Assembly: GCA_005406025.1 (NCBI GenBank)
Contig: BGZK01001290.1
Coordinates: 1-64,000, forward strand
Reading direction: 5' to 3'
From: Eumeta japonica
Taxonomy: Eukaryota > Arthropoda > Insecta > Lepidoptera > Psychidae
Length of the DNA stretch: 64,000 nucleotides
The notes beneath the pieces are model-generated. The model made no database searches. It saw only the letters and a list, made by a program, of their open reading frames with translations, and was not told the origin of the DNA. Position 1 is the first letter of the stretch. Every line of letters begins with the position of its first letter. Of the stretch, positions 34,201 through 44,800 are shown piece after piece. The position numbers were made by a program, and so were the translations under genes.

Positions 34201-34852
34201 TTCTTGCAGTATACGATTCGTTATAAGGTCGTATCCTGGTACCTTTTTTGGGTTTGACCTCTTGATAACTCTGACGACTTCTGTCTTATAAATTTAAGTA
34301 GTATTTCCTTTGTAGTTTTTGGAGTATATAGAGAGTCAATAATTTCTGCTGTGTCTACTGGTGAGCCTTCGCGTGGGTGGGGAGTAAAGACGTTTGTGAG
34401 ATATGCCGAGAAGATTCTAGCTTTCTCTTAATCCGTCCGTGCTCAGGTGCCGTCATTTTTTCCTAGTGGAGGAGAAATACTGATGGGACGTTTTAATATT
34501 CTGGTGGCTTTCGATAACATGTAGTCTGAGAAAGCAGTAGCATTCATGCCAATGAGATAGCTGTGAAAACCATCGTTTCCATATTTATCTAGCATATGCT
34601 TGAGCTGTCTGCTAACGAAGGCAAGCTGCTTTTTCACAATACGGTTTCTGATCTGCTGCCAGTGTTTGTGTATTCTCCTTTCTTAGGTTATTTTGTCTAG
34701 TATATGTTTCGTTGCAAAGTTGTCTATGCCTTTATGTGCTAGGGGTGCAGTTGAGGACCAGACTGCACTTTGCACACTGTTATTGAAGTATAGGACTGTG
34801 TTTATTACTTCGTCGTTTGACTTCAGGTTAACTGGTTCCTGGAAAGTTTTAT

Positions 34853-35098
34853 TTATGGGCTTTCGAAATAGAGCCCAGTTGTTCTTTTATTGTGTAGTAC
34901 GCACTTGTTGGGGCGTTTTTCGCTAGTAGTATGTAGGTCGACTATGATTGGAGAGTGGTCTGAACATAGATCCAGACAATTCCGGCACGAAATATTGTTC
35001 CTTGCGATTCCTTTGATGACACGCAAATCAATGACGTCTGGATATTTTTTGTTATCAGTTAGCCAATAAGTCGATACACCGGTCGATACAACTCTCAT
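34853..35098 (-). pseudogene. Apurinic-type endonuclease C-terminal fragment of the LINE
   Basis: 'STYWLTDNKKYPDVIDLRVI', then 'DLCSDHSPIIVDLHTTSE'. The SDHSPI motif is the final catalytic motif of LINE APE-type endonucleases (the SDH His). Confidence 0.8.
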
Positions 35099-35649
35099 GT
35101 TTCTTATTTGGATGCTTTTACAAGGAGTTCAGGAGTACGCACCCTCTAGGTAGGATCAGTCTGTAGCCCCTGAACGTGTTTGACGTTATAGTTACCTCCT
35201 CCTGCGATAAATCTGTCTCCAAGAGATTGAAAGTATTCACTAAAGCAGTAGAGGGCCGATATTGTGATGTCACTGGCCCACCTGATATAGTTTAGTTTCT
35301 GCAATAGTTTTGTAGTGCCATGGTGCTTAATGTTTGATCTGATGAGGACAGCTGAACCGCCATGCGCCTTGTTATCTGGGTAGTCGTTGTAATAAATGTC
35401 ATAGCCTGGTGTCTTGGAAATAGCTTCTCAATGTGAAGTGGGTCTCCGAAATTAGCAGTATTCTTATATGATGGATTTTAACAAATGTTTTTAACTCTTC
35501 TGAGTGGTTGGACAACCCATTAGCATTCCATACACACAATTTTAGTGCTGTGAATGTGATATTTTAGAGATTAATTTGTTAGCGTTTTGGTCTTAGTTAG
35601 CAATTCGTTCATCAGTGCTACCAATGTTTTCGTAATGAGTTTGAGTTCA

Positions 35650-36176
35650 TTATCGGTTTTTGCCTGTCATTTTCAGCGTTAGCTGTTGGTGCCATAGGTT
35701 GTTAGAGGCATCTTTTTGTGACTGACGCGTACGATCTTCTGTTATTAGTTGTTTTGTTGGTAGAGTCTTGGTCGTTTTCCGTATGTCCATAATTTCTCCT
35801 CTGTTTAGTATTTGGAGGAGGGCATCGAGCCTTCTACAGTTCCTTGTACACTGAACAGCCTTAGTAGTTACCATCACACAGGGCACTTTTAACTTGGTTT
35901 GATCTTTCTTTCCGAGGGCAGGCTGAGGTGTGATGCGGACCTGCACATTTGATGCATCTGGGCTTTCTATTGCAGAGCTTTTGCGTATAGTTATAATCTT
36001 GGCAGTTGGTGCATTGTGGGATTACTCAGTTTGGTTTAGGAGCTTCAAATCGTATGCTCAATGAAGATTTTACATTGTAAATGTCCTTATTGTTTTCCCG
36101 AGGTTCAAGGTCTATGTTCTATATTAGTAGCGCCTGCTTGGTTCTTGTATTTTGAATGTTCCAGACATTCGTCACT
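35650..36176 (-). pseudogene. LINE ORF1 C-terminal remnant with CCHC zinc knuckle
   Basis: Reverse reading from 36176 gives 'KVTNVWNIQNTRTKQALLI', 'PRENNKDIYNVKSSLSIRFE', 'PQCTNCQDYNYTQKLCNRKP' and 'RCIKCAGPHHTSACPRKE'. This is the gag-like zinc-knuckle region of Jockey-type ORF1 proteins. Stops and frame changes interrupt it. Confidence 0.75.
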
Positions 36177-36179
36177 TTA

Positions 36180-37190
36180 AAAAGACAACAGCCTACTTAT
36201 GACGATGTGAACAATGCTATCTATAAGGTAGAGAAATGGTTTACTGCAAATAACTTACTTTAATGAAATGAAAACAAAATGTATAAGATTCTCATTTCCA
36301 AATGTAAGACATGGATCTGGAACTATTTCAGTACGCAACAAAGAATTGGAGTTTGTTAATTCTACAGTGTTCCTAGGAATTACTTTAGATGACAGGCTTC
36401 AATGGGGTCCCTCATAAGTGAGTTGGCGAAAAGGCTTAGCCTCTGCCGCCTATGCTGTCAAAAATGAGAAATTTATCGGATGTCGAAACTGCCAGATTGG
36501 TTTATTTTGGCTGTTTCCATAGTCTAATGTCGTATGGTATCTTGCTCTGGGGAAACGCCCCGGATATTCAGAAAATTTTCGTGTTGCAGAAGCGGGCTGT
36601 CTGCGCAATTTACAAGCTCGGACCTCGTACATCCCTAGAAATAAGTTTAAGGAAATTGGAATTTTAACCCTGACATCTCAATTCATTTATGAAAATTTAT
36701 TATATGTAAAAAAAAATTTAGAAATGTTTAAAAGAAATAGTAGTCGACATAATCTCTATACCAGAAATAAAAATAATCTGAATTCACATGTTAGTCGACT
36801 AGGTAAAGTCTCAAATTCATTCAGAGGGCTCTGTGTGCGCCTATTCAATAAGGTTCCTGTAGATATACAAGATTTACCCCTACATAAATTTAAGAGTGTT
36901 ATTAAACAATCACTCAGTAAAAAAGGGTACTATGCAATTTCTGAATATTTAGAAGACAAAAATCAATGGACATAAGCGGCTCGACCTCTTACCGGGCTGT
37001 GTCATTCCGTGTTTTGATTTGTTTGGCTATGTATGTGAAAATTAGAAAAGAGCTACCCTAAGTTTTTGCTCGTTCTTCTTGAGGGAAAACTGCCTCCGAA
37101 CGAGCAGTGCGTAATTCACAAAATGATGACGTATTTCAAGTGTTATTTTGTAACCTATGAAATAAAGATATTTTGAATTTGAAATATGGT
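36180..37190 (+). pseudogene. 3' end of a second non-LTR retrotransposon (ORF2 C-terminus, 3' UTR, tail)
   Basis: In shifting frames it reads 'YDDVNNAIYKVEKWFTANNL', 'NSTVFLGITLDDRLQWG', 'ARLVYFGCFHSLMSYGILLW', 'LQKRAVCAIYKLGPRTSL' (36581-36634), then intact from 36724 'MFKRNSSRHNLYTRNKNN' to 'KGYYAISEYLEDKNQW' with TAA at 36973. The 3' UTR ends 'gaaataaagatattttgaatttgaaat' (36158-36186 offset by one kb: 37158-37186), a tail typical of these elements. This is the thumb/C-terminal region of LINE reverse transcriptases. It is 5'-truncated at about 36180. Confidence 0.85.
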
Positions 37191-37760
37191 CAAGTTCCTC
37201 AATAGGTTTTTATTGCTTCTTTTGTCGATTGACGGATTCAGAGTTTTAGCAGTATTCAAACCGACTCCAAAAATAATAATAATTGTAACTACATAATATT
37301 ATTGTAATAATTTGATTGACTTGTAAGTAGTCTAATATTTTTCATTTCATTTTATTTAGGAAAACTCTATAAAATATTTTGATCATTGTGTGTGTTATTC
37401 ATAGGTATGTGTTGAGTTAAATATGAAGTGGATAGGTTCTTTTTGCGTGGTAAACACATAGATATAGATAACAATATCTACATATTGATGATTAGAAAAA
37501 GTAAGTTGATTATTAAGTTGTAGAAGAATACGCAATTATTATTTTTCTTTTTTAGTGCATATTAATTTGTTTTGGAATGTTTTTGTTTTGAAGTCGGTTT
37601 ATTTTTTGAGTTTTAGTGAATCTGAAGTACATTAACTAATTTGTTTAAATATGGGTAAACCTACAAATATGCTGCTCATTGATCACAGCCTTACTGTAAG
37701 CCGTTAAGAAATTCCATTAATAATCCTATTCGATTACGACAATCACTTGACCATAATGAC
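37191..37760. other. AT-rich intergenic stretch, nothing recognised
   Basis: No coding character. Short (AAT)n-like tracts near 37270-37310. Confidence 0.5.
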
Positions 37761-38210
37761 GTTACGGTAGGTGACACAAATATCCGGATAGCGTGTAAAA
37801 GATTCGGCCGAGTATCGATAATTTACTCCTAAGAATTGAAGAGTTCCGTTACTTTGTCATGGATCCCATAATCAGAACCTCACCAAATTCTCATCAAACT
37901 ACCCTTCAAGTACACCCTTTCCAATAAAAAATAATCATCGAAATCGGTTGGCGTGATATTGAGTTATTCGTCCATTTGTCGCACACATTCTAATGCAAAT
38001 TTAAGACTTATATGGTTTTCTCATAGATGCCATTATCAGAACTGGACCAAATTGAAATGGGACCACACGGGAAGCACCAGCTTTCAATTAAAAAAAAAAT
38101 ATCAAAATCGGTTCACGCTGTCGAAGGTTCTGAGGTAAGAAACAAATAAATACAGTCGAATTGAGAACCTCCTCCTTTTTTTGAATTCGGTTAAAAATTA
38201 GCGCCGGGCT
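37760..38210. mobile_element. Lepidopteran dispersed repeat, family unassigned
   Basis: Contains 'gaagagttccgttactttgt', repeated 'atcgaaatcggttggcgtga' and 'atcaaaatcggttcacgctg', and 'gagaacctcctccttttttt' followed by 'gaattcggttaaaaatta'. I recognise this wording as a frequent moth/butterfly repeat. A related copy lies at about 57640-58130. Confidence 0.6.
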
Positions 38211-38579
38211 AGCGCGTGGAAATGCCATCTATTAATCAATACTTTTTAACTCTCGATTATTTTCAGTTAACCTACATACAATAATAATAATAAAATTACT
38301 TCTATGGTTGTTCTAAATGTACTAATTTATATGTAGCTTGTAAAATTAAGTCATTGCAATTATATAGATATTATTTTATTCTTAAAACTAAATGATATAG
38401 CAGAGTTATTGTTGTTATTTTATCTCTTATCCGCGAAAGGCAGTTATAAATCTAACGGTTCCGGCCGAGGGCTTTACGCCCTTAAATCACTAAATTTAAA
38501 TTTAAAATCCAAAAATGACCTATAATCGTTACGTAAAAATGTAACGCAACTAACTGAATTTAAAATTCGGTATTGGATT

Positions 38580-38940
38580 GACCATTAATAACAGAGTTTG
38601 ACCGCGAGTAACGTAGCAGCCGCCTCTAAAACTGCTGCTGGTCTACATGCGATCGCCCTCATGTAGTCCAATGGCTAACCATCTATGAGTGTAAAACACG
38701 CGTAATTAAAATAGCAATCGGTATCTGGAGCGGGAGCGCTCCCTAGACGCAGAAATCGTGCGCGGGCTCGGCGTCCAGACGGTGCAGCAACCGGAGTATA
38801 TCACCGGGACGAGCGCAAACGTGCCATAACTGTCACCGCGCGATGTACACTGCGCGACACCACACACACTCGTACACGCATAGAGCCCGACACTCCGTAA
38901 CGCGGCTCGAAGGAACATTGAAACACAGTAACACATTAAA
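38580..38940. other. CpG-rich stretch without ORF, possible promoter
   Basis: About 360 bases with many CG dinucleotides ('gcgcgggctcggcgtccaga', 'tgtcaccgcgcgatgtacac', 'cactccgtaacgcggctcga') in otherwise AT-rich DNA. No reading frame looks coding on either strand and no clear splice donor ties it to a gene. It could be a promoter, an old repeat or an untranslated exon. Confidence 0.4.
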
Positions 38941-40201
38941 CTAAACGGGGTGGTTTAGGGGACTGGATAGAAGTCGACCGATTGCTCGGCGGAACGACCG
39001 AAACTGATGAGCTTACCTTGCGGCCGCATTATGATGACATCATTATTTAAAAAGCCTAATAAGTGCTTGGATTCATCGCCAGGTCTATAATAAAATTCAA
39101 GAGGTATCATGGTTTTTAAGCATATATTATAGCCTTATTAGAAATATCTTGAATATTAGTTCCATATGGTCTCCTTTGTAGTGAGAAGATATATTATATG
39201 TTAATACAAATATATTTGCATTAAGCATATTGAAAGTGTACATATTGTGTAAAAATTTTAGCTGCTTCTTCAGTGACTATTGTCAAATATGTTCTGCGTT
39301 GAAAGTACAATCACTAGATAACACGTCATTAGTAAATAGATCTAATTTACCTACATAAAATTGTATACCCCTCGATAGACCGCATATGCTATTAACATTG
39401 CTGAATTTTAATACCTTCATAAATTTTGAACATCCAGAACATTTTCATTGCTAACCTATAAAACAATATGTTACAATCCCATAACCAGACCGACCAATCT
39501 GTACAAGGACCCAACCGCCGACGCTGACGCGGGTGCTAATGTCCCTGTGTTTGATTGCAGACGTACTGCTTTCAAAAGCAGTATATACAATGTCTTATTT
39601 CCGTAATATGAAATATTTGTGCTACTTTTCATTTTAATTTTTTTCTCTTCTTTTTTATTAAATTTGTTTTGTTTTTTATACTTAATTCTAAGCATGCTAT
39701 GTACATATATTTAAGTTATGGTCTAGATCAAATTGTATATGTATTGTATCTTTCCATACAATTTTATAATGGTTGTCAACTGTTCTGTGTGCTCTGAGAT
39801 AAATAAAAAATATAAAAAATAAAAATTACTATTGCATTTATAGGCCATGTATTGTTTACAGCTTTGTGGACATAATGTTAAAATGTTTGTTTTATTAAAA
39901 TTAGTTATTATGGCGCTGTGCATTTTAGGTATGGACAAGCTTACTAAATATAATGAAACAAAATTATCAAAAAATAATTTACTTATAATTGTCGAGAATG
40001 CATTTTCAGTTGATTTAAAAGTCAATGCATAAAAATATATTTCACATTAAGCAATCATGAAAAAAAAAATCACATACACTTAATCACAATACTAAACTTA
40101 TAACAGGTTTATAAGTTGCAGGTTTTTATTATTTTGGTCATTACACTGACTATTACTGGAATAGAATATATCATAATCAAATACTGTAGGTCATACTATT
40201 G
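38941..40201. other. Intergenic, nothing recognised
   Basis: AT-rich sequence downstream of the DONSON stop codon (40202). The region 39480-39570 is locally GC-richer but shows no convincing exon. Confidence 0.5.
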
Positions 40202-40729
40202 TCACCAGCTATAACAATCCTCATCTTTATTGTATTTTATACTTTCTATGATTTGGAGCAATTTCGGATCAGATGAAAAAACAATCAAGCATTCCTTCAT
40301 TAGCCCACAGTCAGATAGATTTTCCATGTTAAAGGCACTTGCAATATTGTTGGCTTCGTTTTCTTTGACGATTCTGAAAATAAATAAATTTCAAAGTTAC
40401 GATTCGTGATAACATAAACACTGGCTGAGTAAAAAAACAGATTTAAATGAGATGCAAACAAAGATAGCTCTCTGAGTTGGAGTATGATAAGATCCTCAAA
40501 ACTGAACATCTAAACTACATATCGCTACACTGTTAAATTGCTTAGTAGCAAAATATTCCTCTCGATATAACAAGTATGGAAAAACTTTTTTGCTTTTCTA
40601 TGAATTGAGTTGTAATTAGTTTTCTTTGTTTGTATCAATTATAATTGGGCAATTTTAAGATATGTATAGTAAATATACAAAAGCCAAACAAGGTCTCTTA
40701 CTGTTGATCTCGAAGCAGACTAAAAATCG
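40202..40729 (-). CDS. Donson: Donson exons 10-11: 28-nt microexon and C-terminal exon
   Basis: Exon 10 (40729-40702) reads, joined to exon 9, '(A)IFSLLRDQ' with two bases left at a GTAAGA donor. Exon 11 (40373-40202) after TTTTCAG supplies the missing base and reads '[20 protein letters not shown]', '[20 protein letters not shown]' and '[16 protein letters not shown]' to TGA. The Asp-Cys-Gly and final aromatic/Trp end match vertebrate DONSON (..VNCGL.., ..YNW). Exon 10's acceptor (GTTGAG) is weak, so its left border is provisional. Confidence 0.72.
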
Positions 40730-41775
40730 CTCAACATGTGAAGGACATCAGAGAAACCAACAAAGTTCACAGAATCAGTAAAGTTGAAGTGGTAATGGCA
40801 GACTACATCACTTGTAAACGTGATAAGCTTTGAATAACAAAAAAGATTCTCGATAATCATGAATAGACGTTGAAGTACGAGACGGTCTTGACAAAACTTG
40901 GCCTTACATGACATCTAGTAAGGGTCTATGTATAAGTTGTTCAATGGCAGAAATAAACAATTTTAATATAGTAAGAATTGACATTTTGAAAAAGAGATTA
41001 TAAACTAATAATAAAATGGAGTTATTTAATTTGCAAAATGTCCAGGTATGAGAACGCTGATGTTTGAATGCGTACATGATCTTATTGGAAGAAATACAAC
41101 ATTTCTAATGAAAATTCTTTTATTAAAAAACTAACAATAAATGGAGTTATTTAATTTGCAAATGTCCAGGTATGAGAAAACGTTGATGTTTGAATGCTAC
41201 ATGATCTTATTGGAAGAAATTTACAAACATCTATCTAATGAAAATTTTATTAAAACATACCTGAATGGTTTTTGAAAAATGATCGATAACAGGTGGTAAA
41301 GTGGATCAAGAATATGCAGAAAGGTTGTGATTGAAGACCTGACAAGCTCTACAGATAGTGGCAAAACCCAGATAAACATGATATAGTGTATGGTGGGTTT
41401 CAATATTACCTTTACTCGCTGAGGAAAACTATCAATTTCCAATTTATACTGCTTACAAGTATAATGAAAACAAGCTAATGATCTTCTGTGTAACCTACAT
41501 TGTTACACAGAAAGGGTATGATAATGCCAGTTTATATACATTTAAAGCCACTCAGCAAAACTGGAAAGTTTGGCAAGGACATGTTGATGTATTAAATCTT
41601 GATCTTACTGTTTCAACTTGAAACTACCATGTAGTTTGTGTATTTCAGAATGCTTTAAGTTGTTTATGGCCAATATCTAGAAAAAAATGTTAAAATTCAA
41701 AATATCTAGAATATTGAGAATTTGTCAAAACTCAATAGTATCTAGAAAAATGGATTATGAAACATGCCATAGTTA

Positions 41776-41815
<40 letters not shown>

Positions 41816-44800
41816 TTTTTTAGACCAACCAAAACCAAATAAAAAGTTTAATTAAAGCAGGAGAAAAGACTACCTAACACACAGAGACACTGAAGTGATA
41901 CCTCAAGGTCCTCGTTAATGTACATATAAAGTATTTTGAGTGTGATTGAAATAATCCATCTTTTATGTCAATATAATTCTTGTCAAATGAATCACCATTT
42001 GTCACCAGTTTATATCGCATATCATTAAGAATTAATAATTATCTCACGAAGTAATTTCAATAACCAACATCTAGATGATGCTTAGCTGACAATATAAACA
42101 TATTTAACATGTTTAGTATTCAAATCTTGTCTATATTAGTCGATCGGTTAGCCCTTGTTAGTTTCGTAGTCAACATATCTTCTTGCACAATACAACACTT
42201 TCAAACTCTCATCGCCGAAGTTATTAAAAAAAGAACTGCGGCTCGAATAAACGGAATGGCAGTACTAACCTTTAGCGAGAAGGGTCGCTGGGCAGCGGCG
42301 GTGAAAGCTGGTGTATGCGGGTGCTGCGCGCAGGTGGCGCTTGTACGCCGCGCCGCTGCAGTCCGCCGCCGTCAGCAGCAGCGTGCACGCCGCCTGGCAG
42401 CAGTGGCCCGCGAACTTCGACCGAATGGTATTTGCCATTCTCAGTGTGTACAGTACTTTCTCGTACCTGAATTTACAATAAGATGTATAGGCCGAAGTAT
42501 CAAACTGTTTCTAGAGTTCCATTTATAAATAATTCGATAAATGCCTTAGGAATATGTGAAAATTATTTGAAATATTGTGAATTCTTAAAATATTCCACTT
42601 AAACCTATGAAATATGGATATGTTGAATTTGAATATCATTTTGACCCTATTTTATGATGGACTATGATGGCTAATGATGTGGTAGTCTATGATAGCTTTT
42701 GTCATTATGCAAGAACACACACTGGCTAATATTAGTTTAGGTCGCCTTCAACAAAATGGATGTAGTTACATAATTATAGCATTTTCAATTTATATATTTA
42801 TTACATATATGTATTGTAAAGTACTCTAAATCCCACCATTAATGAAAGTACTAAATATAATAAAGAACTAGAAAAACTTGAGACAAATCTAGTATATCTA
42901 TATTGAAACAACAATCGGCACAAACAGAGATTCGATAAAAGCGGAAATCAAATATTTAATATGAAATAGGTGAGTTACAAAGATAAGTACAAAATGCTGG
43001 AAAATCTAGAAAATTAGTTGTTAAATATCTGAGCCCCTACTGTCTAGTAGAACTTCTCTCTAAGAAACGCGGCCAAGACTTTGAAGCGATAGTTGCTGTT
43101 AAGAAAATCCAGTTTTGGTTAACTTTTAATAGGCAATCCCATATGAGTTCAAAAAAAGTAGTAGTTGCGAAAACGAAGGATAACTGGGAGATAAAGGATA
43201 ATAAAAAAAAATTATACCAATGTATACATAAATGAAAATAATAATGATATTAATATATTATTATGTGATTTAGGAGGCAAATTATTGTTGTTAGTAATAT
43301 AATTTTCACAACTACTTTAATATTTACTTACTTATTAAATCTTAATCTATACTTAATGATTCTATTTCTTTTAATTTTTTTAAGATTCTCTTTTTTTTGC
43401 CTCTCTCCTTATATGCGAATTTAATGAATTTTTTTTAAGTTTTATGAGAAATAAAATTGAGCGAGAGGACACGCAAATTGCAGGATGGTCGAACTATTAG
43501 CACGAACTTCAGCATCCATCGGGCGTTTTCGGTCGTCATCGGCGAGCGCGCATGAACGGGTGAAAAGGAGATCATTCAAACACTTGCAACCGCATGGTCT
43601 AGATTTAATTTTGTATCATGTATATTTTTCGAAATAAATTGAATATATGAGTGATTTCATATATTTTTATTTAATTTAAATCCCATTGCTAACACTTGTC
43701 TGTGGTAAATAAAAACAAATCACCTAATTATTTATTTTCCTTTAATTAAATTTGACCCAAATGTGTTGATGGCAGCTAAAATAAAAAACAAACCTTTAAA
43801 AAATAATAAGTAACACAAAAAGAAAATTATAAGCTAGGATTGCATCCATCTCTATATAAATGAGCTATTATAATAACTACTAGACCAATTGAATTTGTTA
43901 TAATAGTTCTCAGTAAAATTAAGGAAAACATTGTCCAAATACTTTTCTTTCGCAAATGATTTCAGTTTCTAATGGGAATATAAGCAATTTTTTCATTTAG
44001 GTTTTCTTGTAAACTATGAGAAGTCCCCTAATTTTGTATTTTTTTCAAAACAATAAATTTAAAAGTTTCGGAAATAATTGTCAATTTTCTTATAATATTC
44101 AATAATTTAAAATAACTTCATTTGTCACATATAAGATTTTTTTTATTTCTGATTCTGCCCCCAGAATTAGCCTTTAAAATCTGAAATCTTTCATTTGCAT
44201 TTAATCAGGTTTATTCATTTACACTAGTTAAATTTACCTGACCTAAGTTAACATATTGCACTTCAACACTAATGATGTGTCATTTACAATCCCGAATAAT
44301 ACACAGGCATCTAGACACAGCATAGTTTCTATATGCCATCGCATTTGATGTGTGTATATGAAAAACAGACAACAGAACCATCAGTAAATCCTACCCTTCA
44401 AGTTGGTGATTAAGCTTCACCCTGCCCTCTACATCACAACCATGATGTAGAGGGCATTAGTTACCATAGTTGCCTATTGTGAAGTGGAAGCATTAAATAA
44501 ATATGAAGGCTTGTTGAATACCATTTTACACCCTGATGTATAGCAATTTAAATACATATTAGACATGATAATTACTCATTGAAGTTTGATTCTAGATTAA
44601 AGGAATTTTTATTCGGTTCTGTAATAAAGTATGAGATTATTGAAGATAAGTTAACCTTACAGTTTAAGTTATCCAAGTGAAATTTATAATCGTCCATAAG
44701 AAAAAATATTATGTGAACACAAAAAACAAAATGAACATAAAATGGAGTATGTCTGTAATTTTGCGTGTATTTTAAATTCAGATATTTTGAACTGAAATAA

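Larger units (their letters stand above)
32880..36176 (-). mobile_element. Jockey-clade-like non-LTR retrotransposon, decayed, minus strand
   Basis: Read on the minus strand from 36176 downwards: ORF1 end with a CCHC-type zinc knuckle, an endonuclease C-terminal piece (35098-34853), a reverse-transcriptase piece (34200-33832), and a C-terminal 'LRMITNAP.F..ND' type region around 33230-33060. Frames change many times, so it is dead. Its 5' end at about 36176 abuts the 5'-truncated start of a plus-strand LINE (about 36180). The 3' boundary near 32880-32980 is approximate. Confidence 0.8.

Noticed and set aside
33809..34291. Two plus-strand open frames over the LINE reverse transcriptase
   Set aside because: Antisense of the clearly recognisable minus-strand RT fragment.
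38706..38936. 76-codon minus-strand ORF in the CpG-rich stretch
   Set aside because: Composition follows base content (Arg, Ser, Cys), no motif and no splice partners.
42109..42528. 139-codon plus-strand ORF rich in Ala and Arg
   Set aside because: Antisense of GC-rich Donson exon 9; the minus strand has proper splice sites, phase and homology.
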